A DNA stretch of 64,000 nucleotides from Enterococcus rivorum (GTDB lineage Bacteria > Bacillota > Bacilli > Lactobacillales > Enterococcaceae): contig NZ_MIEK01000014.1 of the NCBI RefSeq assembly GCF_001742285.1, positions 1 through 64,000 of the forward strand. Reading direction: 5' to 3'. A program made the position numbers and the translations under genes. Under the pieces are notes generated by a model that worked only from the letters and a program-made list of their open reading frames with translations, was not told the origin of the DNA and ran no database searches. Below are positions 17,522 through 25,879 of this stretch, in pieces; the first letter of the stretch is position 1; every line of letters begins with the position of its first letter.

Positions 17522-18202
17522 TTGACTATTTTTTATTTAGACCAAACGATAAAAGAATATAATTCATTTTTTTTAAAAAGAAATATTGAAATACATGGAG
17601 AAGATTTTTTTGATAAAATTCATATAAAAAAGAGTATGAACATCGACTTCTTTTTAAAACACAAAAATTTATACTACATTAATTCTGGATCAGCAATGCG
17701 TCATTTTATTGATGTGCTCGGAAATAGGAGATCCTTAAATCTTTTTTGGAAAAGCGACATAATTGGTTTCACAACACTTTTTGATGAAAAATCTGTCGAG
17801 TGGGAAACCATCGCATTGACCGATATGGAATTGATTGTTATTACTCACAAAAATCTGTTACACGACCTTAATGATGGATTTCAGTTGGTAGGTAAAAATT
17901 TCCAATATTATACAAATATTATGTATTGTAGTCAGCAATGTCTCTCTACTTCTGGGTGTGAAAGAATTAATTTTTCCATACTTTCTTTAGCCTACTATCT
18001 AGGTAACACTAATGGAAATTATAACTATTTACCTCCCTATATTACTCACGATATTATTTCATGTCTTTCAGCAGTCACTCGATCTTATGTCACAAGACAC
18101 CTAAAAAAACTCATAACTGAAAATATCATATCCATTGAAAATAGAAAAATTTGTATTAATAACATAGAGGATTTAACTGCGAGAACGCCTAGCTATCAAT
18201 AA
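17522..18202 (+). CDS. Crp/Fnr-family transcriptional regulator
   Basis: A 226-residue protein. The N-terminal cyclic-nucleotide-binding-like barrel (YYINSGSAMRHF ... WKSDIIGFTTLF ... ETIALTDMELIVIT) is followed by a dimer helix and a winged HTH (HDIISCLSAVTRSYVTRHLKKLITENIISIENRKI). Three cysteines in CSQQCLSTSGC (about residues 140-150) precede the HTH and could sense redox state or metal. The cAMP-contacting Arg/Thr of true Crp is not evident. The start is TTG with AGAAAGGA at good spacing. It ends four bases before the split kinase frame resumes, so it is the last gene of the insertion. Target unknown. Confidence 0.75.
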   Translation: MTIFYLDQTIKEYNSFFLKRNIEIHGEDFFDKIHIKKSMNIDFFLKHKNLYYINSGSAMRHFIDVLGNRRSLNLFWKSDIIGFTTLFDEKSVEWETIALTDMELIVITHKNLLHDLNDGFQLVGKNFQYYTNIMYCSQQCLSTSGCERINFSILSLAYYLGNTNGNYNYLPPYITHDIISCLSAVTRSYVTRHLKKLITENIISIENRKICINNIEDLTARTPSYQ

Positions 18203-18206
18203 AATT

Positions 18207-19142
18207 ATGGGTATTTTTAATGGGAAAGGGCTTCCGCTCTGGATGGGGTTGATGTATGCTATTTCGTTGTTTTATATGGTCTATTTTGGCTATATTTATT
18301 TGTTTATTTACCCTGCCTGGATGATTGGTTTTATTCCAATGAAAAAGAGAATATTTGTTTATTATTATCTTGCGCTACTTTGTACTTTGACACCACTTCC
18401 TTTTACTTTAAACAAATTGCCAGAGTATATGGCTCAAGATATGAAAATCACTATTTTTGTCTATGGACTTTTTATTTGTGCCGCCCCCTTCGCTGGACGC
18501 TCTATTCGAAAGCAAGCAGAACTTCGAAAGCAAGCGCACCAATCAACTCAACGGATGGAATATGTTATTAAACAAGAAGAACGCTATCGAATTGCCAGAG
18601 ATTTACACGACACACTAGGGCAATCATTATCTATTATGACGATTAAAACGGATTTAGCAGGGAAACTTTTGGATAAAGATCTTACATTGGCAAAAAAAGA
18701 GTTGTCAGAAATTGCAGAGACATCAAGAGGAACCTTGCAGACGGTTCGAGAGATTGTTTCTAGTATGCGCCATGTCTTAATTGTGGAAGAGATGATTCTA
18801 ATTGAGAAAAATTTGCGCACAGCAAAGATTATTTTAACGACAGAAGGAGAAGAATTGACAGGTGAGATTCCTTCAGCTATTCAAAATACAGTCAGTCTAT
18901 GCTTAAAAGAGTGTGTAACAAATGTGATTCGACACAGTAAAGCAAGTCGCTGTAAAATTATAATCAGAAAACATGGGGACGAATATCATTTTAGCGTGGA
19001 AGATGATGGTCGTGGGATGAACCAAGGTGTACCTGGCAACGGTTTGACTGGTTTGAGGGAGCGAATAACTAGTATTGATGGCCAATTAAATTTTACTGAT
19101 AAGGATGGAACGAAGGTCACTTTTTCGGTTCCTGTAAATTAA
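18207..19142 (+). pseudogene. DesK-type sensor histidine kinase, 5' end displaced
   Basis: 311 codons encode the rest of the kinase that starts at 14099. They contain transmembrane helices, the HisKA_3 box RYRIARDLHDTLGQSLSIM with the phospho-accepting His, and an HATPase domain (ECVTNVIRHSKASRC; VEDDGRGM; GNGLTGLRERI). The first transmembrane part is missing, and no ribosome site precedes the ATG at 18207. The catalytic parts are intact, so a truncated kinase could be made by read-through from the Crp-like gene. It is otherwise non-functional as a sensor. Family analogues regulate an adjacent ABC exporter. Confidence 0.8.
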
Positions 19143-19153
19143 AGGAGAATAAA

Positions 19154-19752
19154 ATGATTAAATTAGTGATTGCTGAAGATCAAGGGTTGTTGTCGTCGGC
19201 GTTAGCGACAATTTTAAATTTGGAAGCTGACTTAGAGGAGTGGGCATTGCTTCAAACGGTGAGGAAGCTTTGCAACTAATCGAAAAAGAGCAACCAGATA
19301 TCTGTTTAACGGATATTGAGATGCCCCGAAAAACAGGACTTGATATAGCAGAAGCTTTAAAAGATAAAAGACAAAAAGTGATTATTTTAACGACCTTTGC
19401 TAGAGAAGGGTACTTTGAGCGTGCTGTCAGAGCAGAGGTTTCTGGTTATTTATTGAAAGATACACCTAGTGATGAGCTGATTCAAAATATTCGAGCGGTG
19501 ATGGAGGGGAAAAAATTTTATTCGCCTGAACTAGTTACCGGAATGCTTTTTCAACAAGATAATCCTTTAACAGATCGAGAACGTGAGGTATTATTGGCCG
19601 TTGGCGAAGGTCTTTCATCAAAGGAGATTGCAGGAAAATTATTTTTATCTGATGGAACGGTTCGTAATTATATGTCAGAAATTCTAAACAAACTAGAGGC
19701 AAAAAATAGAATTGAAGCGGTTAGTCTTGCGAAAGAGAAGGGCTGGATTTAA
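19154..19752 (+). pseudogene. NarL/DesR-type response regulator with a frameshift
   Basis: A good AAGGAG and the ATG at 19154 begin MIKLVIAEDQGLLSSALATILNLEADLE. One base is then missing near 19235-19240, so this frame stops soon after. The other frame continues GIASNGEEALQLIEKEQPDICLTDIEMPRKTG with the phospho-Asp, and ends in a LuxR-type HTH (LSSKEIAGKLFLSDGTVRNYMSEIL). A GTG at 19240 would give a 170-residue protein without the first receiver strand and its acidic pocket. It is probably inactive. A sequencing error at this single position is the alternative. Confidence 0.75.
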
Positions 19753-19789
19753 GTCAATTCTCTTATTGGAGATAGCTAAAACATACTAA

Positions 19790-19839
19790 GATTTAGAGAG
19801 CGGGACAACTAAAAATCAGTTTTTTTCGCTCTCTAAATC
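19790..19839 (+). terminator. Terminator between convergent genes
   Basis: GATTTAGAGAGCG pairs with CGCTCTCTAAATC (13 bases) around a loop containing a run of T residues. It is placed to stop the broken two-component operon. 19840-19991 shows no gene. Confidence 0.6.
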
Positions 19840-19991
19840 CGAATAAATGGCGAGAAAAAAGCAGGATTTTCGAGATGAACTGAAATTGCCATGGAACACA
19901 GAGAATGGCACCTACTTTTGGTCACAGGAATTTGAGGAGCGCCGAATAGACAGCGCGCTTATTATTTAGTCATTCTTCCTAATGATGTCTG

Positions 19992-21068
19992 TCAATTTTC
20001 ACGAATCCCTTCTATTTCTTGCTTTATAATGACTGAAAAAGTACTGCCTTGTTCTAATGAGCTTTCAACGACCAATTTCCCGCCACAAAGGTCCACGATT
20101 TTTTTTACTAAAGGCATCCCTAGTCCATTTCCTTCTTTTGAATGAGAAGCTTCTCCTTGATAGAATTTATCAAACAAGTGAGCTTGTGTTTCCTTGGACA
20201 TGCCGATCCCAAAATCTCGAATAATTACGCAGACAGAATCAAAATCAGGCTTAATCTGAACAACTAATGGACTGTCTGGATGGGAAAATTTAATCGCGTT
20301 GTCAATCAGATTGATCCATAGTTGCTGTAGTAGTTCTTCATCTGAAAAAATTTGAATGGGTGGTAGGTCCAAATCTAGACTCATATTTTTTTCTTGCCAT
20401 TTAGGTTCTAAAATCAATAAGACTTGTCTTAATTGTTCGTCTAACTGTATATTTTTTTTATTTGCTAGAATACTTCGATTTTCAATATTGGTCAGGTTCA
20501 ATACGTTGCTGGAAAGTTTGGTTAAGCGCCCCGATTCTTGAATGATAATTTCAATATATTTTTGACGTTCTGCTTCCGGCAAAGTCGGATCTTTTAGCAA
20601 TTTGGCAAACCCTTGGATGGAAACAATCGGTGTTTTGAACTCATGAGAAAAATGATTGATAAAATCGCTACGTAGGGTTTCAATGCTATTTAATTCAGTG
20701 GTCATTTGGTTGAAACTTTCAGAAAGGCGCATTAGCTCATACCCTCCGTGTTTAAAATGAAGCTTAACATTGAAATCTCCACGCGCAACTTTATCAAGCC
20801 CGTCCAGTGCTTTTTTGTACGGCTGCATAATTTTTCGGCTAAATAAGGCGGTCAAAGTAGTTCCGATAACTAAGCTTAGAAAGAATAAAACAATGAAAGG
20901 TGCCAAGACATTTTTCTCAGAACCATATCTAGGCGAGCGCTGAATCCAATTCATTTTCACAAAAAAGATGAAAATACTGCCGATTACCATTCCAGTTATT
21001 ACTAATACAAAAAAGACAAATAAAACAAGCCCCATGGTGATACTCAGGCGTCTAAATAAATTCCTCAT
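19992..21068 (-). CDS. Sensor histidine kinase (HAMP-HisKA-HATPase)
   Basis: A 358-residue kinase with two transmembrane helices (about 8-35 and 51-70) separated by a very short extracellular loop. A HAMP domain (RKIMQPYKKALDGLDKVARGDF) follows, then HisKA (NHFSHEFKTPIVSIQGFAKLL, phospho-His in SHEFKTP) and HATPase (NLIDNAIKFS; RDFGIGMSKE; EGNGLGMPLVKKIV). The tiny sensing loop resembles kinases that sense membrane state or act through a partner transporter. Its start overlaps the stop of the upstream regulator by four bases. The divergent MacB-like transporter is the likely target or partner. Confidence 0.9.
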   Translation of the reverse strand: MRNLFRRLSITMGLVLFVFFVLVITGMVIGSIFIFFVKMNWIQRSPRYGSEKNVLAPFIVLFFLSLVIGTTLTALFSRKIMQPYKKALDGLDKVARGDFNVKLHFKHGGYELMRLSESFNQMTTELNSIETLRSDFINHFSHEFKTPIVSIQGFAKLLKDPTLPEAERQKYIEIIIQESGRLTKLSSNVLNLTNIENRSILANKKNIQLDEQLRQVLLILEPKWQEKNMSLDLDLPPIQIFSDEELLQQLWINLIDNAIKFSHPDSPLVVQIKPDFDSVCVIIRDFGIGMSKETQAHLFDKFYQGEASHSKEGNGLGMPLVKKIVDLCGGKLVVESSLEQGSTFSVIIKQEIEGIREN

Positions 21069-21739
21069 AGATTTTTCACCACTTTGTAGCCGAGCCCTCG
21101 TACGGTAACAATTGTAAATTCAGGATAATCTGAAAAGCGTTCTCTCAGGCGGTTGATATGGACATTGACTGTTTTTTCGTCTGTTTCTGATTCATATCCC
21201 CAAATCTCATCCATTAGAATTAAACGTGTGAAGATTTTTCCCGGATAGCTTAATAGTTTAAAGAGTAATAAGAATTCCTTTTGCGGTAGGGTTTGTTGGA
21301 AACTTTCTCGAGAAACGGTGAATGATTCTGCATCAAGAACCACCTCTCCAATCACGATCTTTTGTTCGAAAGCAATTTTTGAACGACGAAGTAGCGCTCT
21401 GATTCGTAAAATCATCTCTTCAACATCCACAGGTTTCGTCATATAATCATCTGTTCCAACTAAAAAACCACGTTTTTTTTCATCAGGTGTTTCTTTGGCA
21501 GTCACCATTAGAATAGGTAATTGAAAGTTAGCCTCCCTTAATTCTTTCGTTAATTGGAAACCATCCATTTTAGGCATCATAATATCCAAAATGATTAGGC
21601 TCACGCACTGTTTATCAAGGATAGTTAATGCTTCTACGCCATTTTCAGCCGAAATTGTACGGAATCCATTATTTTTTAAAACGATTTCCATTAGGTTTCT
21701 AGTGTGTTGGTCATCTTCAACAATCAGTATCGTTTCCAT
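21065..21739 (-). CDS. OmpR-family response regulator
   Basis: A 224-residue regulator. The receiver domain (METILIVEDDQHTRNLM, phospho-Asp in LIILDIMMPKMDG, conserved Lys in DDYMTKPVDVEE) is joined to a winged-helix OmpR-type DNA-binding domain (LPQKEFLLLFKLLSYPGKIF ... VNVHINRLRERF ... VRGLGYKV). The ATG at 21739 has AAGGAGGA at ideal spacing; a longer frame upstream lacks a site. It is coupled to its kinase. The 31-base palindrome just upstream is a candidate binding site shared with the divergent ABC gene. Confidence 0.92.
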   Translation of the reverse strand: METILIVEDDQHTRNLMEIVLKNNGFRTISAENGVEALTILDKQCVSLIILDIMMPKMDGFQLTKELREANFQLPILMVTAKETPDEKKRGFLVGTDDYMTKPVDVEEMILRIRALLRRSKIAFEQKIVIGEVVLDAESFTVSRESFQQTLPQKEFLLLFKLLSYPGKIFTRLILMDEIWGYESETDEKTVNVHINRLRERFSDYPEFTIVTVRGLGYKVVKNL

Positions 21740-21834
21740 TACGAATCCTCCTTTTTCGTTAGCTTGTTCTCTACTCATCTTAGCAGAAAGCCAACATTTC
21801 TTCTTCAATTTTCTTCTTTTTTCAATTTGTTAAC

Positions 21835-21865
21835 ATTGAGTTAACCATACTTAGGTAAACTCAAT
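21835..21865. promoter_or_regulatory. 31-base palindrome between response regulator and ABC transporter
   Basis: ATTGAGTTAACC ... GGTAAACTCAAT pair with one mismatch in 12, around a 7-base centre. A related half (TTGTTAAC) lies just to the left. The position between divergent genes suggests the operator of the two-component system. The binding is inferred. Confidence 0.55.
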
Positions 21866-21895
21866 ATCAACAAACGATAAGGGAATGAAGAAGCT

Positions 21896-24277
21896 ATGTT
21901 AGCATTGAAAAAAATTTATAAGCGTTATACAACTGGGGATTTCACTCAAATTGCTCTAAATGGCGTTAGTTTGACGTTTAGGAAAAATGAATTCGCAGCA
22001 ATTTTAGGTCCGAGTGGTTCAGGGAAAACGACTTTGTTAAATATTGTGGGAGGGTTAGACCATTATGATGATGGTGATCTACAAATAAATGGACAATCCA
22101 CGAAAAAATTCAAAGATAGCGAGTGGGATGCCTACAGAAATAATAGTGTAGGATTTATTTTTCAAAGCTATAATTTAATTCCTCATTTAAGTGTCTTAGA
22201 AAATGTGAAAATGGGGATGACTTTAAGTGGTGTTTCTAATGAAGAAAAACAAAAAAGTGCCTTAGATGTTTTAGAAAGAGTCGGTTTGAAAGAGCATGTC
22301 CATAAGAAACCAAACCAACTTTCTGGTGGACAGATGCAACGAGTGGCGATTGCTCGTTCGTTGGTTAACGACCCTGATATTATTTTAGCAGATGAACCTA
22401 CGGGGGCTTTGGATACACATACAAGTGAACAAATTATGGATCTGATTAATGAAATCGCGAAGGACAAACTGGTTATTATGGTTACTCATAATCCAGAATT
22501 AGCAGAAAACTATGCTGATCGGATTATTGAACTGCGAGATGGGGCTGTTATTAAAGACTCTAATCCATATGATGCACAGGAGAGGAGCAGCCATTATCAA
22601 CTGAAAAAGACTAGCATGAGTTTCTGGAATGCCTTAAAACTTTCTGGAAAAAATATTTCCACCAAAAAATGGCGTACAGGGTTAATTGCTTTTGCCTCTA
22701 GTATCGGGATTATTGGAATTGCGTTAGTGCTTTCTTTATCGAATGGGTTTAATAAACAAATTAATTCTATTGAGAATGACACTTTATCAGGCTACCCTAT
22801 AATGATTAGTCAAACCGCGGAGGAGATTACTTTTGGTCCTGGGACAAGCACAGTAGGGGAAGAGGACCAGGGAGAGAAGGAAAAACAGCGGAAACAAGCC
22901 GCTATTTTTCCAGAACAGCCGTCAGAAGAGCAAACGGCTCATAAAAATGAACTATCATTAGAATATCTTGACTATTTAGAGAAAATTGATTCTAAATTGA
23001 TTTCAGGTCTATCTTTTACAAGAAATGCAACAATGAATTGGCTTCAAAAGGTCAATGACACAGTGACAGTTGTCAATCCAGAAAGTCTGAAATTGGCAAG
23101 TTACCCTAGAACGGAAAATAGCGAAGAAAAACCATTTTTAGAAAAAAATTATGATCTTTTAGCTGGGAATTATCCTAGTGGCAAAGAAGAGTTAGTACTT
23201 GTTGTAGGAGAAAACAATCAATTAGACCGCGGGATTGTTGATGAGCTAGGTTTGGATGGAGAGCAAAAACAATTAGATTTTAGTCAATTTATTGGAAAAG
23301 AATTTAAAACAATTGCCAATAATGAATACTACCAGAAAGAAGGCGAGTTTTTTAAAGCGAAAGGCACGTCAGAAGAATTGACCACGCTGTATGAGGATGG
23401 AAAAAGCGGAACCTTAAAGTTGGTAGGTGTGATTAGAGCAAAAGAAGATTTATCGGTTGCTAGTTTATCAGAAGGGGTCAAGTATTCAGAAGAATTGGTA
23501 AAAGATTTCATTAATAAAGCGAAAACATCAACGATTGTTCAAGCGCAGGAAAAAGCTGACTTTAATGTTATGACAGGGGAACCTTTCAATGGAGAAGCAG
23601 CAGTCACTCAAATCCAAGATCGTCGCCGTTTTGGAAATCCGGATAGCATTCAAGCACCTGCGGTTAGTTCAATTACAAAAGAACAATTGCTAACAAAGTT
23701 TGGTGGGGTGGAAACGCCAAGTAACATTACTATTTATCCAGAAGATTTTACATCAAAAGACGAAGTATTGGATTATTTGGATCAATGGAACAAAGGGAAG
23801 AAACAAGCACAACAAATTATCTATACAGATATGGCAGCAACGGTAACTTCTTTGATGGGAAGTACATTGGATGCGATTACGATTGTTTTAGTGGCGTTTG
23901 CTGCTATTTCGTTAGTTGTCTCGTTAATAATGATTGGAATTATCACGTATATATCTGTCATGGAACGGACAAAAGAAATCGGTATTTTAAGAGCATTAGG
24001 AGCTCGTAAAAAAGATATCACCCGTGTTTTTAACGCTGAAACATTTATTATTGGAATGTGTTCAGGTTTATTAGGAATTGGGATTGCGTATCTTGTAACA
24101 ATTCCGGTGAATATGGTCATGGAAAATATGACGGACATCGCCAATATTGCACAACTAAACCCGTTGCATGCTATATTACTAGTCGTAGTGAGTGTTCTTT
24201 TAACAATGCTTGGTGGACTCATCCCAGCAAGAATGGCTGCGAAGAAAGATCCAGTTGAAGCGTTACGATCAGAATAG
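21896..24277 (+). CDS. MacB-like ABC transporter, fused ATPase and permease
   Basis: A 793-residue protein with an N-terminal LolD/MacB-type ATPase. Motifs are Walker [36 protein letters not shown] and MVTHNPE. A transmembrane helix at about 265-285 is followed by a large extracytoplasmic domain (about 290-640) and three C-terminal helices of the FtsX/MacB type ([25 protein letters not shown] is typical). In Gram-positives such single-polypeptide pumps act in peptide or antibiotic tolerance, or remodel the envelope. Divergence from a two-component system supports a stress-induced role. The substrate is not known. Confidence 0.9.
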   Translation: MLALKKIYKRYTTGDFTQIALNGVSLTFRKNEFAAILGPSGSGKTTLLNIVGGLDHYDDGDLQINGQSTKKFKDSEWDAYRNNSVGFIFQSYNLIPHLSVLENVKMGMTLSGVSNEEKQKSALDVLERVGLKEHVHKKPNQLSGGQMQRVAIARSLVNDPDIILADEPTGALDTHTSEQIMDLINEIAKDKLVIMVTHNPELAENYADRIIELRDGAVIKDSNPYDAQERSSHYQLKKTSMSFWNALKLSGKNISTKKWRTGLIAFASSIGIIGIALVLSLSNGFNKQINSIENDTLSGYPIMISQTAEEITFGPGTSTVGEEDQGEKEKQRKQAAIFPEQPSEEQTAHKNELSLEYLDYLEKIDSKLISGLSFTRNATMNWLQKVNDTVTVVNPESLKLASYPRTENSEEKPFLEKNYDLLAGNYPSGKEELVLVVGENNQLDRGIVDELGLDGEQKQLDFSQFIGKEFKTIANNEYYQKEGEFFKAKGTSEELTTLYEDGKSGTLKLVGVIRAKEDLSVASLSEGVKYSEELVKDFINKAKTSTIVQAQEKADFNVMTGEPFNGEAAVTQIQDRRRFGNPDSIQAPAVSSITKEQLLTKFGGVETPSNITIYPEDFTSKDEVLDYLDQWNKGKKQAQQIIYTDMAATVTSLMGSTLDAITIVLVAFAAISLVVSLIMIGIITYISVMERTKEIGILRALGARKKDITRVFNAETFIIGMCSGLLGIGIAYLVTIPVNMVMENMTDIANIAQLNPLHAILLVVVSVLLTMLGGLIPARMAAKKDPVEALRSE

Positions 24278-24336
24278 TCATCAAAAAAACGAGAATAATC
24301 TAAAGGATAAATGAATCGTAAAAGATAAAAAATACC

Positions 24337-24383
24337 GGGCTGACACAAATGGAAGGAGAATTCCAGTGTTGGCTCTTTTTTTT
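24337..24383 (+). terminator. Terminator of the MacB-like gene
   Basis: GGGCTGACAC pairs with GTGTTGGCTC (one G-T pair), with an inner GGAA/TTCC stem and a run of eight T residues after it. Confidence 0.8.
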
Positions 24384-24484
24384 GTAGAAGAGAAAGCCAG
24401 ATAAGTAAAGAGAGCTTTTAAATAAAAGCTTAAGTCTAATTGTAGAAGAATGAATGAAAACTTTCCTTTCACTGGAAAAACCTC

Positions 24485-24490
24485 TATAAT
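24485..24490 (+). promoter_or_regulatory. -10 box before ymdB
   Basis: A perfect TATAAT lies 34 bases before the start codon. The region 17 bases upstream (TTTCCT) is a weak -35. Confidence 0.4.
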
Positions 24491-24523
24491 ATCAATAGAA
24501 GTTAAAAGAGAAGAGGAAATTAT

Positions 24524-25318
24524 TTGCGTATATTATTTATAGGGGATGTTGTCGGTTCTTTAGGAAGAGAAACATTGACTACTTATTTACCAAAATTAAA
24601 AAAGAAATATCGGCCTCAAGTGACAATCGCCAATGGTGAAAATGCTGCAGCAGGCAGAGGGATTACCGGAAAAATTTACAAAAAGTTTTTACAAGATGGT
24701 GTTGATGTTGTGACATTAGGTAATCATAGTTGGGACAATAAAGATATTTTTGATTTTATTGATGATGCAAAAAAAATGGTTCGTCCTGCAAACTTTGCGG
24801 AAGGTGTTCCTGGAAAAGGGATGGTTTTTGTCAAAGTGAACCAACTAGAATTGGCTGTTATTAACTTGCAAGCTCGCACATTTATGGTGCCTTTAGACGA
24901 CCCCTTCCAAAAAGCAAAAGAATTGATTGCAGAAGCCAGAAAGAGAACCCCTCTTATTTTTGTTGATTTTCATGGAGAAACAACTAGTGAGAAGCAGGCG
25001 ATGAGCTGGTTTTTAGATGGTGAAGTGTCAGCGGTTGTGGGCACACACACTCATGTACAAACGAATGATGCAAGGATTTTACCTAAAGGAACGGCGTATT
25101 TAACTGATGTCGGCATGACAGGACCTTACGATGGCATTCTAGGGATGAAACGTGGGCCGATCATTGAAAAATTTATGACTTCTTTGCCAAAACGGTTTGA
25201 AGTAGTGGAAGAAGGTCGCAGCCTGCTTTCTGCATGTATTATTGATATTGACGATCAAACAGGTCAAGCGACTAAAATTGAACCAATCCAAATTAGTGAA
25301 GATCGTCCTTTTGAATAA
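24524..25318 (+). CDS. ymdB: YmdB-type metallophosphoesterase
   Basis: A 264-residue cytosolic phosphodiesterase of the TIGR00282 family. The di-metal site residues are visible: Asp in ILFIGDVVGS, Glu/Asn in NGENAAAGRGITG, Asn-His in TLGNHSWDNKD, His in FVDFHGETTSE, and HTH in GTHTHVQTND. In Bacillus YmdB affects RNA turnover and the choice between biofilm and motility, and it can cleave cyclic nucleotides. The start is TTG after AGAGGAA. The family's usual length is about 265, so it is complete. It lies upstream of ricA-mutS-mutL, the gene order also seen in Bacillus. Confidence 0.92.
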   Translation: MRILFIGDVVGSLGRETLTTYLPKLKKKYRPQVTIANGENAAAGRGITGKIYKKFLQDGVDVVTLGNHSWDNKDIFDFIDDAKKMVRPANFAEGVPGKGMVFVKVNQLELAVINLQARTFMVPLDDPFQKAKELIAEARKRTPLIFVDFHGETTSEKQAMSWFLDGEVSAVVGTHTHVQTNDARILPKGTAYLTDVGMTGPYDGILGMKRGPIIEKFMTSLPKRFEVVEEGRSLLSACIIDIDDQTGQATKIEPIQISEDRPFE

Positions 25319-25377
25319 CAAGCAACTAGTTGAAGCAAAACGAATGATGTATTGGTGTTGGCGATAAATGATTGAAA

Positions 25378-25422
25378 AGAGGCTAGAATCAAACTCCAAG
25401 AGTTTTGTTTTAGTCTCTATTA
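25378..25422 (+). terminator. Terminator after ymdB
   Basis: AGAGGCTAGAATCAAACTC pairs imperfectly with GAGTTTTGTTTTAGTCTCT, and a T-rich stretch follows. Confidence 0.6.
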
Positions 25423-25507
25423 TTTTAATACGCGATAAAAGTAGTGTTGTGATAAAATAGAGACACTAAAAAAGAAAATAAATTTCTATAAATGAAGGTG
25501 TGGGCAT

Positions 25508-25879
25508 ATGAAGCCATCAACAAATGAGGAAAAAATAAATTACGAGCTAGAGCGACTTTTAGCTTTAATTGAAGAAAATGAAACGATTCAGCAATATAAA
25601 AAGCTAGAAGTGAAAGTACAAAAAAATGAAAAATTAACTGCCCTAGTAGAACAAATCAAGCAAGCACAAAAAGACGCAGTTCAATTTGCTCATTACAACA
25701 AACCTGAAGCTGAAAGAGAAGCGCTGAAGCTTGCCGATCAGTTGACCAAAGAGTTTGATGAGCATCCGTTAGTAATCGCTTATAGAGAACAATTGGTAGA
25801 AGCGAATGATTTATTACAACATATAACAGATCAAATCCAATATAAAGTAAACGAAGAATTAGAGAAAGAAGGGTTATAA
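25508..25879 (+). CDS. ricA: YmcA/RicA-like regulator (YlbF family)
   Basis: A 123-residue all-helical, highly charged protein of the YlbF/YmcA superfamily ([50 protein letters not shown]). In Bacillus YmcA (RicA) works with YlbF and YaaT in a complex that matures mRNAs through RNase Y. Position directly before mutS matches the Bacillus ymcA-cotE-mutS order without cotE. The stop codon TAA shares its last A with the ATG of mutS, so the two genes are translationally coupled. The ricA name rests on position and family, because paralogues are similar. Confidence 0.8.
   Translation: MKPSTNEEKINYELERLLALIEENETIQQYKKLEVKVQKNEKLTALVEQIKQAQKDAVQFAHYNKPEAEREALKLADQLTKEFDEHPLVIAYREQLVEANDLLQHITDQIQYKVNEELEKEGL

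Larger units (their letters stand above)
14262..18206. mobile_element. About 3.9 kb plasmid-like insertion splitting a kinase gene
   Basis: The kinase reading resumes at about 18216 (GKGLPLWMGLMYAISLF), so everything between is foreign. It includes a umuC fragment, a small zinc-ribbon gene, a tyrosine recombinase, two decayed genes, an iterated hairpin and a Crp/Fnr-like gene. umuC genes, such recombinases and small zinc-ribbon genes occur together on enterococcal plasmids. I could not see a clear target duplication or terminal repeats, so the exact edges and mechanism are uncertain. Confidence 0.65.

Noticed and set aside
21739..21808. N-terminal extension of the OmpR-type regulator
   Set aside because: The extra residues precede the first strand of the receiver domain, and the ribosome site is placed for the ATG at 21739.
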